A stretch of DNA of 64,000 nt from Thermomonas sp. HDW16 (GTDB lineage Bacteria; Pseudomonadota; Gammaproteobacteria; Xanthomonadales; Xanthomonadaceae): positions 558,001 to 622,000 of the forward strand of contig NZ_CP049872.1 of NCBI RefSeq assembly GCF_011302915.1, given 5' to 3'. The notes under the pieces are model-generated. The model saw only the letters and a program-made list of their open reading frames with translations, had not been told where the DNA came from and did not search any database. The position numbers and the translations under genes were made by a program. Positions 55,305 to 64,000 of this stretch are shown here, in pieces; position 1 is the first letter of the stretch, and each line of letters starts with the position of its first letter.

Positions 55305-56165
55305 ATGCAACGCAAGCACTTGATCGTCGCCATTGCCGCCGGCCTGGGCCTGGCCGGCGCCATCGCCTTTGCCGCCAATCGCGGTGCCATCGCACCGATC
55401 TTCGCGACGGCTGGCACCACAGCATCCCAAACCAGCCCGGCCTCGGTCGGCAGCTTCGCCGCGCCGCGGGACAGTTTCGTGCGCATGGCCAAGCCCGCGC
55501 GGCCGCCGGCACCGCCGACCGTCGATGACGTGGGGGATGTGGATTCGTTCGGGCGAAACGTGCGCTGGCTAGGCCAGAAGAGCGAAGTCTACGGGGTCGA
55601 TATCGATTGCGCGGCCTGGACCGCAGAGGATCCTGCGGCGCGCTGCCAACAGGTGGCCAACCCGGCCACGACCACGTTCTACCGCTTCGAAGACATCCTC
55701 CGCTTCAACCTGCCGGCGAATGCCAGCAATTCGATGTTCTGCTACCTGCTGACGCCAATGTTCCAGGCCTATTTCACCGGCAATAACGGCACCAACGCGG
55801 TGGTGGGCAGCGTGGCCTATTCGGTCACGGCGACCGTCGAGAATCCTGTGCTCAACACGACCGGGCTGGTCAATCCCGTCACCGGCGCGCCCTTCAACGG
55901 CACGTTCACCACGGGGACGCTGGCCTTCGAGGTGTTCCAGACCGCGCTGGTCCCGCAGTTCCCGCTGACCACGACCCAGCGGAAATCGGTGGCCTGCAAT
56001 GCTGGCATCAGCAAACGCCTGCTGATGGAAACCTATGGGCTGACCCAGGCGCAAGCCAACAGCTTCTTCGCCAATCCGACGACGCTTCGCCTGAACGTGG
56101 GCGGCAGTGCCCGTTACGTCGACCGAGCGGTCTTCTCGGTCGCCATTCGCATCCTCGGGGATTGA
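55305..56165 (+). CDS. Secreted hypothetical protein
   Basis: Unrecognised 286-residue exported protein. Signal peptide about 1-23 (AIAFA-AN). A linker rich in Pro, Ala and Thr (35-75) leads to a domain with four well-separated cysteines (DIDCAAW, AARCQQ, MFCYLL, VACNAG), probably two disulfides. Many beta-prone Asn/Thr/Gly stretches (TGNNGTNAVVGSVAYSVTATV) suggest a beta-rich fold. RBS GGGGAG seven bases before the ATG. No close neighbour on the same strand suggests a role. Confidence 0.65.
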   Translation: MQRKHLIVAIAAGLGLAGAIAFAANRGAIAPIFATAGTTASQTSPASVGSFAAPRDSFVRMAKPARPPAPPTVDDVGDVDSFGRNVRWLGQKSEVYGVDIDCAAWTAEDPAARCQQVANPATTTFYRFEDILRFNLPANASNSMFCYLLTPMFQAYFTGNNGTNAVVGSVAYSVTATVENPVLNTTGLVNPVTGAPFNGTFTTGTLAFEVFQTALVPQFPLTTTQRKSVACNAGISKRLLMETYGLTQAQANSFFANPTTLRLNVGGSARYVDRAVFSVAIRILGD

Positions 56166-56259
56166 GTGGCTGCGGCCATGGCGCGGCCGTGCCGCGCCGC
56201 GCCATGACCTTGTCATCGCAAGCGCGTAGCCTCGGCGATCCACCTGCCGGAGCCTTGCG

Positions 56260-57048
56260 ATGAGCATCGACCACCCCCTTGGCGCGCCCACCTGGTTCGA
56301 ACTCGGCACCAGCGACCAGGCGGCGGCCGAAACCTTCTACTCCGCGCTGTTCGGCTGGACGCAGCGCAAGACGTCGATGCCGGACGGCAGCCATTACACG
56401 ATCTTCCAGCTCGATGGCCGCGACGTGGCCGCCTGCTACACGCTGATGGCGGACATGGTCGCCGCTGGCGTGCCGCCGCATTGGAGCGTGTACTTCAAGG
56501 TCGCCGATTGCGATGCCACGGTGGAGGCGGCGCGTGCAAACGGCGGCAAGGTGTTCTGCGAGCCGTTCGAGGTGATGGAGCACCTTCGCATGGCGACCAT
56601 CGGCGATCCGGAAGGCGCGGTGTTCAACCTGCATCAGCCGCGTGCGCATCCCGGGGTGGGCGTGCTGGGCGAACCGAACTCGGTGCTGTGGGTGGAGCTG
56701 GCCACGCGCGACATCGCCGCCGCCGAAGCGTTCTACGGTGCCGTGCTCGGCTGGCAGGCAACGCCGCTCGATGCGGGTCCGACCCAATACCGCGTGCTGT
56801 CCGTGCCCGGCGATGAAAGCGGCTTTGGCGGGATGTTGCAGATGGACGAGCAGTGGGCGGGCATTCCCTCGCACTGGTCGATCTACCTGCACGTGACGGA
56901 TGTCGATGCCACGCTGGAGCGTGCGCAGACATTGGGCGGCAAGACCGTGGTGCCTGCCTTCGACGTGCCGACGGTGGGCCGCATCGCCCGCATCGAAGAC
57001 CCGTCCGGGGCCGGCTTCTACGTGATGACGCCTAGCCCGCAGGGGTGA
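56260..57048 (+). CDS. Two-domain VOC family protein
   Basis: 262 residues made of two VOC repeats: PTWFELGTSDQAAAETFYSALFGW (10-33) is echoed by LWVELATRDIAAAEAFYGAVLGW (about 144-166). Tandem VOC proteins of this layout (CFP30B-like) are often annotated as hydroxylase or glyoxalase family. No catalytic role can be assigned. GGAG eight bases upstream of the ATG. Confidence 0.87.
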   Translation: MSIDHPLGAPTWFELGTSDQAAAETFYSALFGWTQRKTSMPDGSHYTIFQLDGRDVAACYTLMADMVAAGVPPHWSVYFKVADCDATVEAARANGGKVFCEPFEVMEHLRMATIGDPEGAVFNLHQPRAHPGVGVLGEPNSVLWVELATRDIAAAEAFYGAVLGWQATPLDAGPTQYRVLSVPGDESGFGGMLQMDEQWAGIPSHWSIYLHVTDVDATLERAQTLGGKTVVPAFDVPTVGRIARIEDPSGAGFYVMTPSPQG

Positions 57049-57066
57049 GCGGGCGGCTCGTCACGA

Positions 57067-57258
57067 TCACCCGGATGCCGGGCGCACGTATAAATCGCTG
57101 TCGGCGGCGTCGGCGACCACGATGCGCAGTTGCGGCGGGCAATCGGCGCGGGATGCGGTCTGTTCGATGGGCGGCATGCCAAGACCGCTGCCGACCCCGA
57201 CCGCCAACAGGCCCAGCGCCAGGGCGCCGCGCCACAGCACATGCTGGATGGATCTCAT
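57067..57258 (-). CDS. Small exported or membrane protein, hypothetical
   Basis: 63 residues; N-terminal hydrophobic segment (8-28, VLWRGALALGLLAVGVGSGLG) then a short hydrophilic part with one cysteine. A very good ribosome-binding site (GGAGGAAAGACG before the ATG) makes it a likely real gene although short. It starts 249 bases upstream of aceF on the opposite strand. Function unknown. Confidence 0.6.
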   Translation of the reverse strand: MRSIQHVLWRGALALGLLAVGVGSGLGMPPIEQTASRADCPPQLRIVVADAADSDLYVRPASG

Positions 57259-57405
57259 CGTCTTTCCTCCGTCGCGGCATCGGGGGATGCCGCCACAACA
57301 CGAAAGATGCGCGCGCCGCGCCGAGGGTTGCAGTGCTGGAGGTGGCAGTGACGAGCGGCATCCCGACCTTCGGCATGGTGCTGCCGCGGCGGCAAAAACT
57401 TATTC

Positions 57406-57448
57406 ACCCGGGTAAATTCTGAAAAACGACCTCCGGTTTGTTCCGGAG
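57406..57448. promoter_or_regulatory. Candidate aceF control element shared with aceE
   Basis: ACCCGGGTAAATT (57406-57418) matches the sequence 113 bases before aceE. A CCGGTTT follows at 57433-57439 like the second half there, and CTCCGG-TTTGTT-CCGGAG (57431-57448) adds a perfect inverted repeat. TAAATT may be part of a promoter. Its ATG is 101 bases downstream. Basis: shared sequence before two genes of one complex. Confidence 0.5.
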
Positions 57449-57506
57449 CGCCGGATATGGCAACAATACGGGCTTCATACCGGTCTTTTGGGCCCCGGAG
57501 TGCGGC

Positions 57507-58925
57507 ATGGCAGAGCTGAAGGAAGCGCGCGTCCCCGATATCGGCGGTCACAGCGATGTGCCGGTGATCGAATTGCTGGTCAAGCCCGGCGATGCCGTGA
57601 CCGTGGATCAAGGACTCGTCACCCTGGAGTCCGACAAGGCGACGATGGAAGTGCCGTCGCCCTTCGCCGGCGTGGTCAAGGAACTCAAGGTCAAGCTCGG
57701 CGACAACCTGTCCGAAGGCGGGCTGGTCGCGATCATCGAGATCACCGACGCCGGGCGCGCGGAACCGGAATCGCCGAAGGCTGAAGTGGCGTCGTCCGAG
57801 ACTGGCGCGCGGGTCGAGCCGGTGGACGTCTCCGCCACGCCCGATGCGCTCACCCAGATGTCGATCGCCGAAAACGTGCCGGTGCAGGCGCCACGCGCCG
57901 AAGTCGCCCGCGCTGCCGCCGATCCCGCCGCCGCGCCGATGGGCGCCGGCCTGCCGCCGGTGCGCTTCGATGCGGACGCGGTGCTGCCGGACAAGGTGCC
58001 CTACGCCAGCCCGGCGGTGCGCCTGTTCGCGCGCGAACTCGGGGTCGATCTGATGCAGGTCACCGGCAGCGAACGCGGCGGCCGCATCGGCAAGGAAGAC
58101 GTACAGAACTTCGTCAAGGCGGCGTTGGCTGGCGGCATCGCTGCGCCTGCCGCAGCGGGCGGCGGTGGCGGCGGCGGACTGAACCTGATCCCGTGGCCGA
58201 AGGTCGATTTCGCCAAGTTCGGCGCGATCGAAAGCAAGCCGCTGTCGCGCATCCAGAAGATTTCCGGTGCGAACCTCGCGCGCAACTGGGCGATGATCCC
58301 GCACGTCACCCAGCATGACGATGCCGACATCACCGATCTTGAAGCCTTGCGCGTCGCCTTGAACAGCGAGAACGCCAAGGCGATTGCCGCAGGCAAGGCT
58401 GGCAAGCTGACCATGCTCGCCTTCCTGATCAAGGCCAGCGTTGCCGCGCTGAAGAAATATCCGAACTTCAACGCCTCGCTGGACGGCGACAACCTGATCC
58501 TCAAGCAGTACTACAACATTGGTTTCGCGGCGGATACGCCGAACGGCCTGGTGGTGCCGGTGCTGCGCGATGCCGACAAGAAGGGCGTGATGGAGATCGC
58601 CCGCGAGATGGGCGAGCTGGCGGCCGCCGCGCGCGACGGCAAGCTGAAGCCGGAGCAGATGCAGGGCGGCTGTTTCACCATCAGCTCGCTGGGCGGGATC
58701 GGTGGCACCGCGTTCACCCCGATCATCAATGCGCCGGAAGTGGCGATCCTGGGCGTGTCGAAGTCGGATACCAAGCCGGTGTGGGACGGCAAGGCGTTCC
58801 AGCCGCGCCTGATCCTGCCGTTGTCGCTGAGCTACGACCACCGGGTGATCGATGGTGCGGCTGCGGCGCGTTTCACCGCCTATCTGGCGCAGCTGCTGGG
58901 CGATCTGCGGCGGGCGATGTTGTAG
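57507..58925 (+). CDS. aceF: Pyruvate dehydrogenase E2, dihydrolipoamide acetyltransferase
   Basis: Core of the pyruvate dehydrogenase complex; transfers the acetyl group from lipoate to CoA. 472 residues: one lipoyl domain (1-80, lipoylated K44 in ESDKATMEV), Ala/Pro linker, E1/E3-binding domain (about 168-208, YASPAVRLFARELGVD), a Gly-rich linker (GGGGGGG) and the catalytic domain with H445 and D449 in SYDHRVIDGAAAARF. E. coli AceF has three lipoyl domains; this form has one. RBS CGGAG before the ATG at 57507. Confidence 0.95.
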   Translation: MAELKEARVPDIGGHSDVPVIELLVKPGDAVTVDQGLVTLESDKATMEVPSPFAGVVKELKVKLGDNLSEGGLVAIIEITDAGRAEPESPKAEVASSETGARVEPVDVSATPDALTQMSIAENVPVQAPRAEVARAAADPAAAPMGAGLPPVRFDADAVLPDKVPYASPAVRLFARELGVDLMQVTGSERGGRIGKEDVQNFVKAALAGGIAAPAAAGGGGGGGLNLIPWPKVDFAKFGAIESKPLSRIQKISGANLARNWAMIPHVTQHDDADITDLEALRVALNSENAKAIAAGKAGKLTMLAFLIKASVAALKKYPNFNASLDGDNLILKQYYNIGFAADTPNGLVVPVLRDADKKGVMEIAREMGELAAAARDGKLKPEQMQGGCFTISSLGGIGGTAFTPIINAPEVAILGVSKSDTKPVWDGKAFQPRLILPLSLSYDHRVIDGAAAARFTAYLAQLLGDLRRAML

Positions 58926-58929
58926 GCCG

Positions 58930-60084
58930 ATGCAGCCGGGCACGGGCGAGCAACTGCGCGAAGCCGGGGATCGCGTCCGCAAGGCGGCCGATGCCGCGGC
59001 GGACACCGGGCTGCGCGACCTGCAGCCCTTGCTCGACACCAAGCTGATCTCCGTCTCCGGGATGACGATCACCGTCGGCGGCTTGCTGCTGGCGGCGATC
59101 GTGGCCTTCGCGGTCTGGCTGGTGGCCTGGCTGCTGCGGCGTGCGTTGCAGCGCTACGCGAAGCGCAATCCGGACGTGAACCAGGCGGCGGTCTATACCG
59201 TGTCGCGCGTGGCCAACTACTTGTTGGTGCTGGTGGGCGTGTTGCTGGCGTTCGATGTCGCCGGCATACCGATCGGCAAGTTCACCGTGTTCGCCGGCGC
59301 GCTGGGCGTGGGCCTGGGTTTCGGCCTGCAGGCGATCTTCAACAACTTCGTGTCCGGCCTGATCCTGCTGTTCGACCGATCGCTCAAGATCGGCGACTTC
59401 ATCGAGCTCGATGGCGACATCCGCGGCACCGTGCGTGCGATCAACATTCGCTCTACCCGCATCACCACCAACGACAATATCGACGTACTGGTGCCCAATT
59501 CCGAGTTCATGACCAAGCGGGTGGTGAACTGGACGTACAGCTCGACGGAGCGACGCATCCGCGTGCCGTTCGGCGTGGCCTACGGCACCGACAAGGAACT
59601 GGTGAAGAAGGCCGCGCTGGAGGCGGCGGCCAAGGTGCCGTTCACCCTGGCCATCGAAGGGGACCGGCAGCCGCAGGTCTGGCTGGTCGGCTTCGGCGAC
59701 AGCGCGGTGGATTACCAGCTGGTCGTGTGGTTGAACGAATCGGCCTCGCGCCGCAATGCAGCGGTCATCGCCGCCTACCTGTGGGAACTGGACACTGCGC
59801 TGAAGACGCACGACATCGAGATCCCGTTCCCGCAGCAGGACTTGCGCGTGCGCAGCCTGTTCGGGCTGGAAGGCGCGGCCGCGCTCGCTGCGTTGCGCAT
59901 GGATGCGGAACTGGCGGGCGGCGCATCAGCGCCCAAGACCGCGATGCTGGATTCCGACGAGCGCGCACGGCTCGCGCGCAACGACGCGCGGATCGATACC
60001 GAACGCGAAATGCAGCAGGACGCGGCGCGCGCCGCCGCCGACCGCAAGAACGCCCCCAATACGCCCGATGGGCAGACAGGCTGA
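58930..60084 (+). CDS. mscS: MscS-type mechanosensitive ion channel
   Basis: Small-conductance mechanosensitive channel homologue of 384 residues. Helices at about 46-70 and 90-112, then TM3 with the alternating Gly/Ala pattern FAGALGVGLGFGLQAIFNNFVSGLILLF (about 120-147), the MscS beta domain (DFIELDGDIRGTVRAINIRST) and a C-terminal charged tail (AAADRKN). The family opens under osmotic down-shock. Placement between aceF (four bases) and lpdA (12 bases) is unexpected for a channel and implies co-transcription with the pyruvate dehydrogenase genes. Confidence 0.92.
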   Translation: MQPGTGEQLREAGDRVRKAADAAADTGLRDLQPLLDTKLISVSGMTITVGGLLLAAIVAFAVWLVAWLLRRALQRYAKRNPDVNQAAVYTVSRVANYLLVLVGVLLAFDVAGIPIGKFTVFAGALGVGLGFGLQAIFNNFVSGLILLFDRSLKIGDFIELDGDIRGTVRAINIRSTRITTNDNIDVLVPNSEFMTKRVVNWTYSSTERRIRVPFGVAYGTDKELVKKAALEAAAKVPFTLAIEGDRQPQVWLVGFGDSAVDYQLVVWLNESASRRNAAVIAAYLWELDTALKTHDIEIPFPQQDLRVRSLFGLEGAAALAALRMDAELAGGASAPKTAMLDSDERARLARNDARIDTEREMQQDAARAAADRKNAPNTPDGQTG

Positions 60085-60096
60085 CAGGAGACAACA

Positions 60097-61878
60097 ATGG
60101 CGACGATCGAATCCAAGGTGCCCGACATCGGCGGCCATAGCGATGTGCCGGTGATCGAAATCCTGGTCGCCGTGGGCGACACGGTGAAGAAGGATCAGGG
60201 CCTGGTCACGCTGGAATCCGACAAGGCCACGATGGAAGTGCCGGCGATCGCCGACGGCGTGATCACCGCGCTAAAGGTGAAGTTGGGCGATGCAGTGTCC
60301 GAAGGCGCGCTGATCGCGGTAATCGACAGCGCGGATGTTGCCGCTACTCCTGCACCCGCCGCCGCCGCTGCGCCCGCACCCGCGAAGGTCGAGCCCGCAG
60401 CCCCTGTCGCTGCACCGACGCAAGCGCCCGCACCGCAGGCGGCATCCGCGTCCGGCCGCAAGGCCGACATCGAATGCGCGATGGTGGTGATCGGCGCCGG
60501 CCCGGGCGGCTACACCGCCGCGTTCCGCGCCGCGGATCTTGGCCTCGATACCGTGATCATCGAACGCTACGCCAGTCTCGGTGGCGTATGCCTCAATGTC
60601 GGCTGCATTCCGTCGAAGGCGCTGCTGCATGCCGCCGACGTGATCGAGCAGGCCGCGCATGCCAGCGACTACGGCGTCGATTTCGGCAAGCCGAAAATCA
60701 ATATCGATACCTTGCGCGGCTACAAGGACAAGGTCGTTGGCCAGCTCACCAAGGGCCTGGGTGGCATGGCCAAGCAGCGCAAGGTGCGGGTGGTGCAGGG
60801 CACGGCGCAATTCGTGTCGACGAATGAGCTCGAGATCGCCGATGCCGATGGCAAGACGCAATTGCTGCGTTTCGCGCACTGCATCATCGCCGCCGGTTCG
60901 CAGCCGGTGAAGCTGCCGTCGTTCCCGTGGGATGACGCACGCGTCATGGATTCCACCGACGCGCTGAACCTCGCTGACGTGCCGAAGAAAATGCTGGTCG
61001 TCGGCGGCGGCATCATTGGCCTGGAAATGGCCACGGTGTATCGCGCGCTGGGCAGCGAGGTCACCGTGGTCGAGTTCATGGATCAGCTGATGCCGGGCGC
61101 GGACAAGGACCTGGTCAAGCCGCTGGCGGATCGCCTGAAGAAACAGGGCGTGGCGATCCATCTGAAAACCAAGGTGGTCGAGGCCAAGGCGCAGAAAAAC
61201 GGCATCGCCTGCAGTTTCGAGGGCGACAGCATTCCCGATGGCAAGCTGTACGACCGGGTGCTGGTGTCGGTCGGCCGCAGCGCCAATGGCGGCAAGCTGG
61301 CTGCGGAGAAGGCCGGTGTGCGCGTGGGCGAACGCGGGCTGATCCCGGTCGATGCGCAGATGCGCACGAACGTGCCTCATATCTTCGCCATCGGCGACCT
61401 GGTCGGCCAACCGATGCTGGCGCACAAGGCCACGCACGAGGGCAAGCTGGCGGCGGAAGTGGCGGCCGGCGAGAAGAAGGAATGGGTGGCGCGGGTGATT
61501 CCGTCGGTGGCCTATACCGATCCGGAGATCGCCTGGGTTGGTGTCACCGAAACCGAGGCGAAGGCCAAGGGCCTGAAGGTCGGCATCGGCAAGTTCCCGT
61601 GGGTGGCGTCGGGTCGCGCGGTCGGCCTGGGCCGTACCGAGGGCTTCACCAAGCTGGTGTTCGATGAAGACAGCCATCGGATCATCGGCGGCGGCATCGT
61701 CGGCGTGCATGCGGGCGAGCTGATCGCCGAAATCGCGCTGGCCATTGAAATGGGCTGCGAGGTCGAGGACATCGGCCACACCATCCATCCGCACCCGACC
61801 TTGAGCGAGTCGGTGGGCATGGCCGCCGAGGTGTACGACGGCACCATCACCGAGCTCTATCTCCCGAAAAGGAAGTAG
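60097..61878 (+). CDS. lpdA: Dihydrolipoyl dehydrogenase with N-terminal lipoyl domain
   Basis: E3 of the pyruvate dehydrogenase complex; reoxidises dihydrolipoate with FAD and NAD+. 593 residues: lipoyl domain (1-80, K43 in ESDKATMEV, very similar to that of AceF), Ala/Pro linker (85-120), then the flavoprotein with VVIGAGPGGYTAAF, redox cysteines in GGVCLNVGCIPSK, NAD motif VVGGGIIGLEMA and the C-terminal HPHPTLSE catalytic histidine. Lipoyl-E3 fusions are known in Neisseria and several proteobacteria. GGAG seven bases before the start. Confidence 0.95.
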   Translation: MATIESKVPDIGGHSDVPVIEILVAVGDTVKKDQGLVTLESDKATMEVPAIADGVITALKVKLGDAVSEGALIAVIDSADVAATPAPAAAAAPAPAKVEPAAPVAAPTQAPAPQAASASGRKADIECAMVVIGAGPGGYTAAFRAADLGLDTVIIERYASLGGVCLNVGCIPSKALLHAADVIEQAAHASDYGVDFGKPKINIDTLRGYKDKVVGQLTKGLGGMAKQRKVRVVQGTAQFVSTNELEIADADGKTQLLRFAHCIIAAGSQPVKLPSFPWDDARVMDSTDALNLADVPKKMLVVGGGIIGLEMATVYRALGSEVTVVEFMDQLMPGADKDLVKPLADRLKKQGVAIHLKTKVVEAKAQKNGIACSFEGDSIPDGKLYDRVLVSVGRSANGGKLAAEKAGVRVGERGLIPVDAQMRTNVPHIFAIGDLVGQPMLAHKATHEGKLAAEVAAGEKKEWVARVIPSVAYTDPEIAWVGVTETEAKAKGLKVGIGKFPWVASGRAVGLGRTEGFTKLVFDEDSHRIIGGGIVGVHAGELIAEIALAIEMGCEVEDIGHTIHPHPTLSESVGMAAEVYDGTITELYLPKRK

Positions 61879-61918
61879 GGCAGTCCGGGCCTGTCGACGC
61901 AGGCGAATCGCCTAAAAA

Positions 61919-61947
61919 GAAGCCCCGACGGGGATGGCCGGGGCTTC
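61919..61947. terminator. Hairpin after lpdA
   Basis: GAAGCCCCG (61919-61927) pairs with CGGGGCTTC (61939-61947), a perfect 9-base-pair stem with an 11-base loop, 41 bases after the lpdA stop. An A run (61914-61918) on the 5' side would give a U tract only for minus-strand transcripts. For lpdA it is a hairpin without a U tract. Confidence 0.65.
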
Positions 61948-62045
61948 GGGCGCCCTTCCTGAGCTGACGAGGAGGGGAGCGGGCGCAGGGGGTGTGACCC
62001 CCATCTTCCCGGAAAGTTTCGGCCCTGCCAGAAGTCTTTCGGCGG

Positions 62046-62075
62046 TTGCCCCGGCATTTTCACGCCTGCTATACT
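62046..62075 (+). promoter_or_regulatory. Candidate sigma-70 promoter of the ATP synthase operon
   Basis: TTGCCC (62046-62051) and TATACT (62070-62075) are separated by 18 bases, 66 bases ahead of the atpI start. TATACT is a near-consensus -10 box in an otherwise GC-rich stretch. Prediction only. Confidence 0.5.
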
Positions 62076-62140
62076 TTTGCGGCTTCGCAGGAGGGTTTTC
62101 ACGTCCTGCGGCACCGTCATCGACGCCTTGGGTTTTCCGC

Positions 62141-63396
<1,256 letters not shown>

Positions 63397-63441
63397 TCCA
63401 CGTTCCACCCTTTCCTTCGTTCCATCACTTTTCACAGCTAG

Positions 63442-63741
<300 letters not shown>

Positions 63742-63755
63742 GCGGTACCGCGTTG

Positions 63756-63785
63756 CGATGCGCGCGACGGGTGTCGCGCGCATCG
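63756..63785. terminator. Strong intra-operon hairpin between atpE and atpF
   Basis: CGATGCGCGCGAC (63756-63768), loop GGGT, GTCGCGCGCATCG (63773-63785): a perfect 13-base-pair stem, 14 bases after the atpE stop. No T tract, so it is more likely an mRNA 3'-end stabiliser or partial attenuator than a full terminator, because atpF must still be expressed. Confidence 0.65.
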
Positions 63786-63868
63786 GTTCCATCGTGCCGC
63801 GGCATGCCGCCGTGGCGCAGTCTTGAACGCCTCGTCCTGACGGGCGCGTTCGAATCGCAAGGTACGAC

Positions 63869-64000
63869 ATGAATCCGACCTTCATGACATTGCTGGGCCA
63901 GATGATCACGTTCGCGATCCTGATCTGGTTCACCGTCAAGTTCATCTGGCCGCCGCTGATGTCGGCGATCGAAGAACGCCAGCAGAAGATCGCCGAAGGC
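63869..64000 (+). CDS. atpF: F0F1 ATP synthase subunit b, N-terminal part (runs off the right edge)
   Basis: First 44 codons of the peripheral stalk subunit. The membrane anchor (about 8-29, [22 protein letters not shown]) and the start of the long charged helix ([13 protein letters not shown]) match subunit b. An in-frame ATG five codons later (63884) is an alternative start. The remainder and further atp genes lie outside the window. Confidence 0.93.
   Translation, partial: MNPTFMTLLGQMITFAILIWFTVKFIWPPLMSAIEERQQKIAEG

Overview
The window looks like a chromosomal segment of a high-G+C gammaproteobacterium of the Xanthomonadaceae/Lysobacteraceae (Xanthomonas, Luteimonas, Lysobacter, Thermomonas and relatives). 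The reasons are the protein family set (tandem periplasmic DsbA proteins with cytochrome c4, a Grx4-rhodanese fusion, aceE split from aceF-lpdA, YajQ, DUF1415, DUF3016) and codon use strongly biased to G/C in the third position. This is inferred from protein resemblance; no rRNA or tRNA gene is present to confirm it. No phage, integrase, transposase or CRISPR array was seen. About 70 protein genes are supported. The left end cuts a lytic transglycosylase gene and the right end cuts atpF.

Layout. 1-6.3 kb: cell-wall and periplasmic genes (slt, TauE-type exporter, EEP phosphatase/nuclease, two thiol oxidoreductases, cytochrome c4) and the GTPase EngB. 6.4-14.6 kb: exported alpha-amylase, then gshA, ppc, frmA and fghA, which link glutathione synthesis to glutathione-dependent formaldehyde removal. 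14.6-24.8 kb: mostly minus-strand housekeeping (DUF71 ATPase, DegV, two secreted amidohydrolase-like proteins, Grx4 fusion, SGNH hydrolase, alanine-type aminotransferase) with plus-strand AMP nucleosidase and a frame-disrupted DUF924 gene. 24.8-25.2 kb: repeat-rich intergenic region. 25.2-32.8 kb: rsgA, DUF1704, maeB and aceE, the last two both acting at pyruvate.

32.8-35.1 kb: a compact, visibly AT-richer type II restriction-modification pair, arranged convergently. Its methyltransferase carries an N-terminal helix-turn-helix, and a palindrome abuts its start codon. 35.1-43.9 kb: serine hydrolase, membrane protein, 3-methyladenine glycosylase, a small Arg/Tyr-rich ORF behind an inverted repeat, an MFS exporter, ACP phosphodiesterase, a LytTR/LytS two-component pair and a diguanylate cyclase.

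43.9-47.9 kb: an exported methyltransferase-like lipoprotein and an ECF42-type module (DGPF/YCII proteins, two VOC proteins, a sigma factor with a long C-terminal extension) preceded by a candidate cognate promoter. 47.9-57.3 kb: small conserved proteins, a second ECF sigma factor with a membrane partner, the 16S rRNA modification enzymes RsmC and RsuA, an OmpA-type lipoprotein, YajQ and an EamA exporter. 57.4-61.9 kb: aceF, a MscS channel gene, and lpdA with its own lipoyl domain. aceF and the distant aceE share a distinctive upstream sequence, so the divided pyruvate dehydrogenase genes may be co-regulated. 62-64 kb: the start of the ATP synthase operon (atpI, atpB, atpE, atpF), with a strong hairpin between atpE and atpF.
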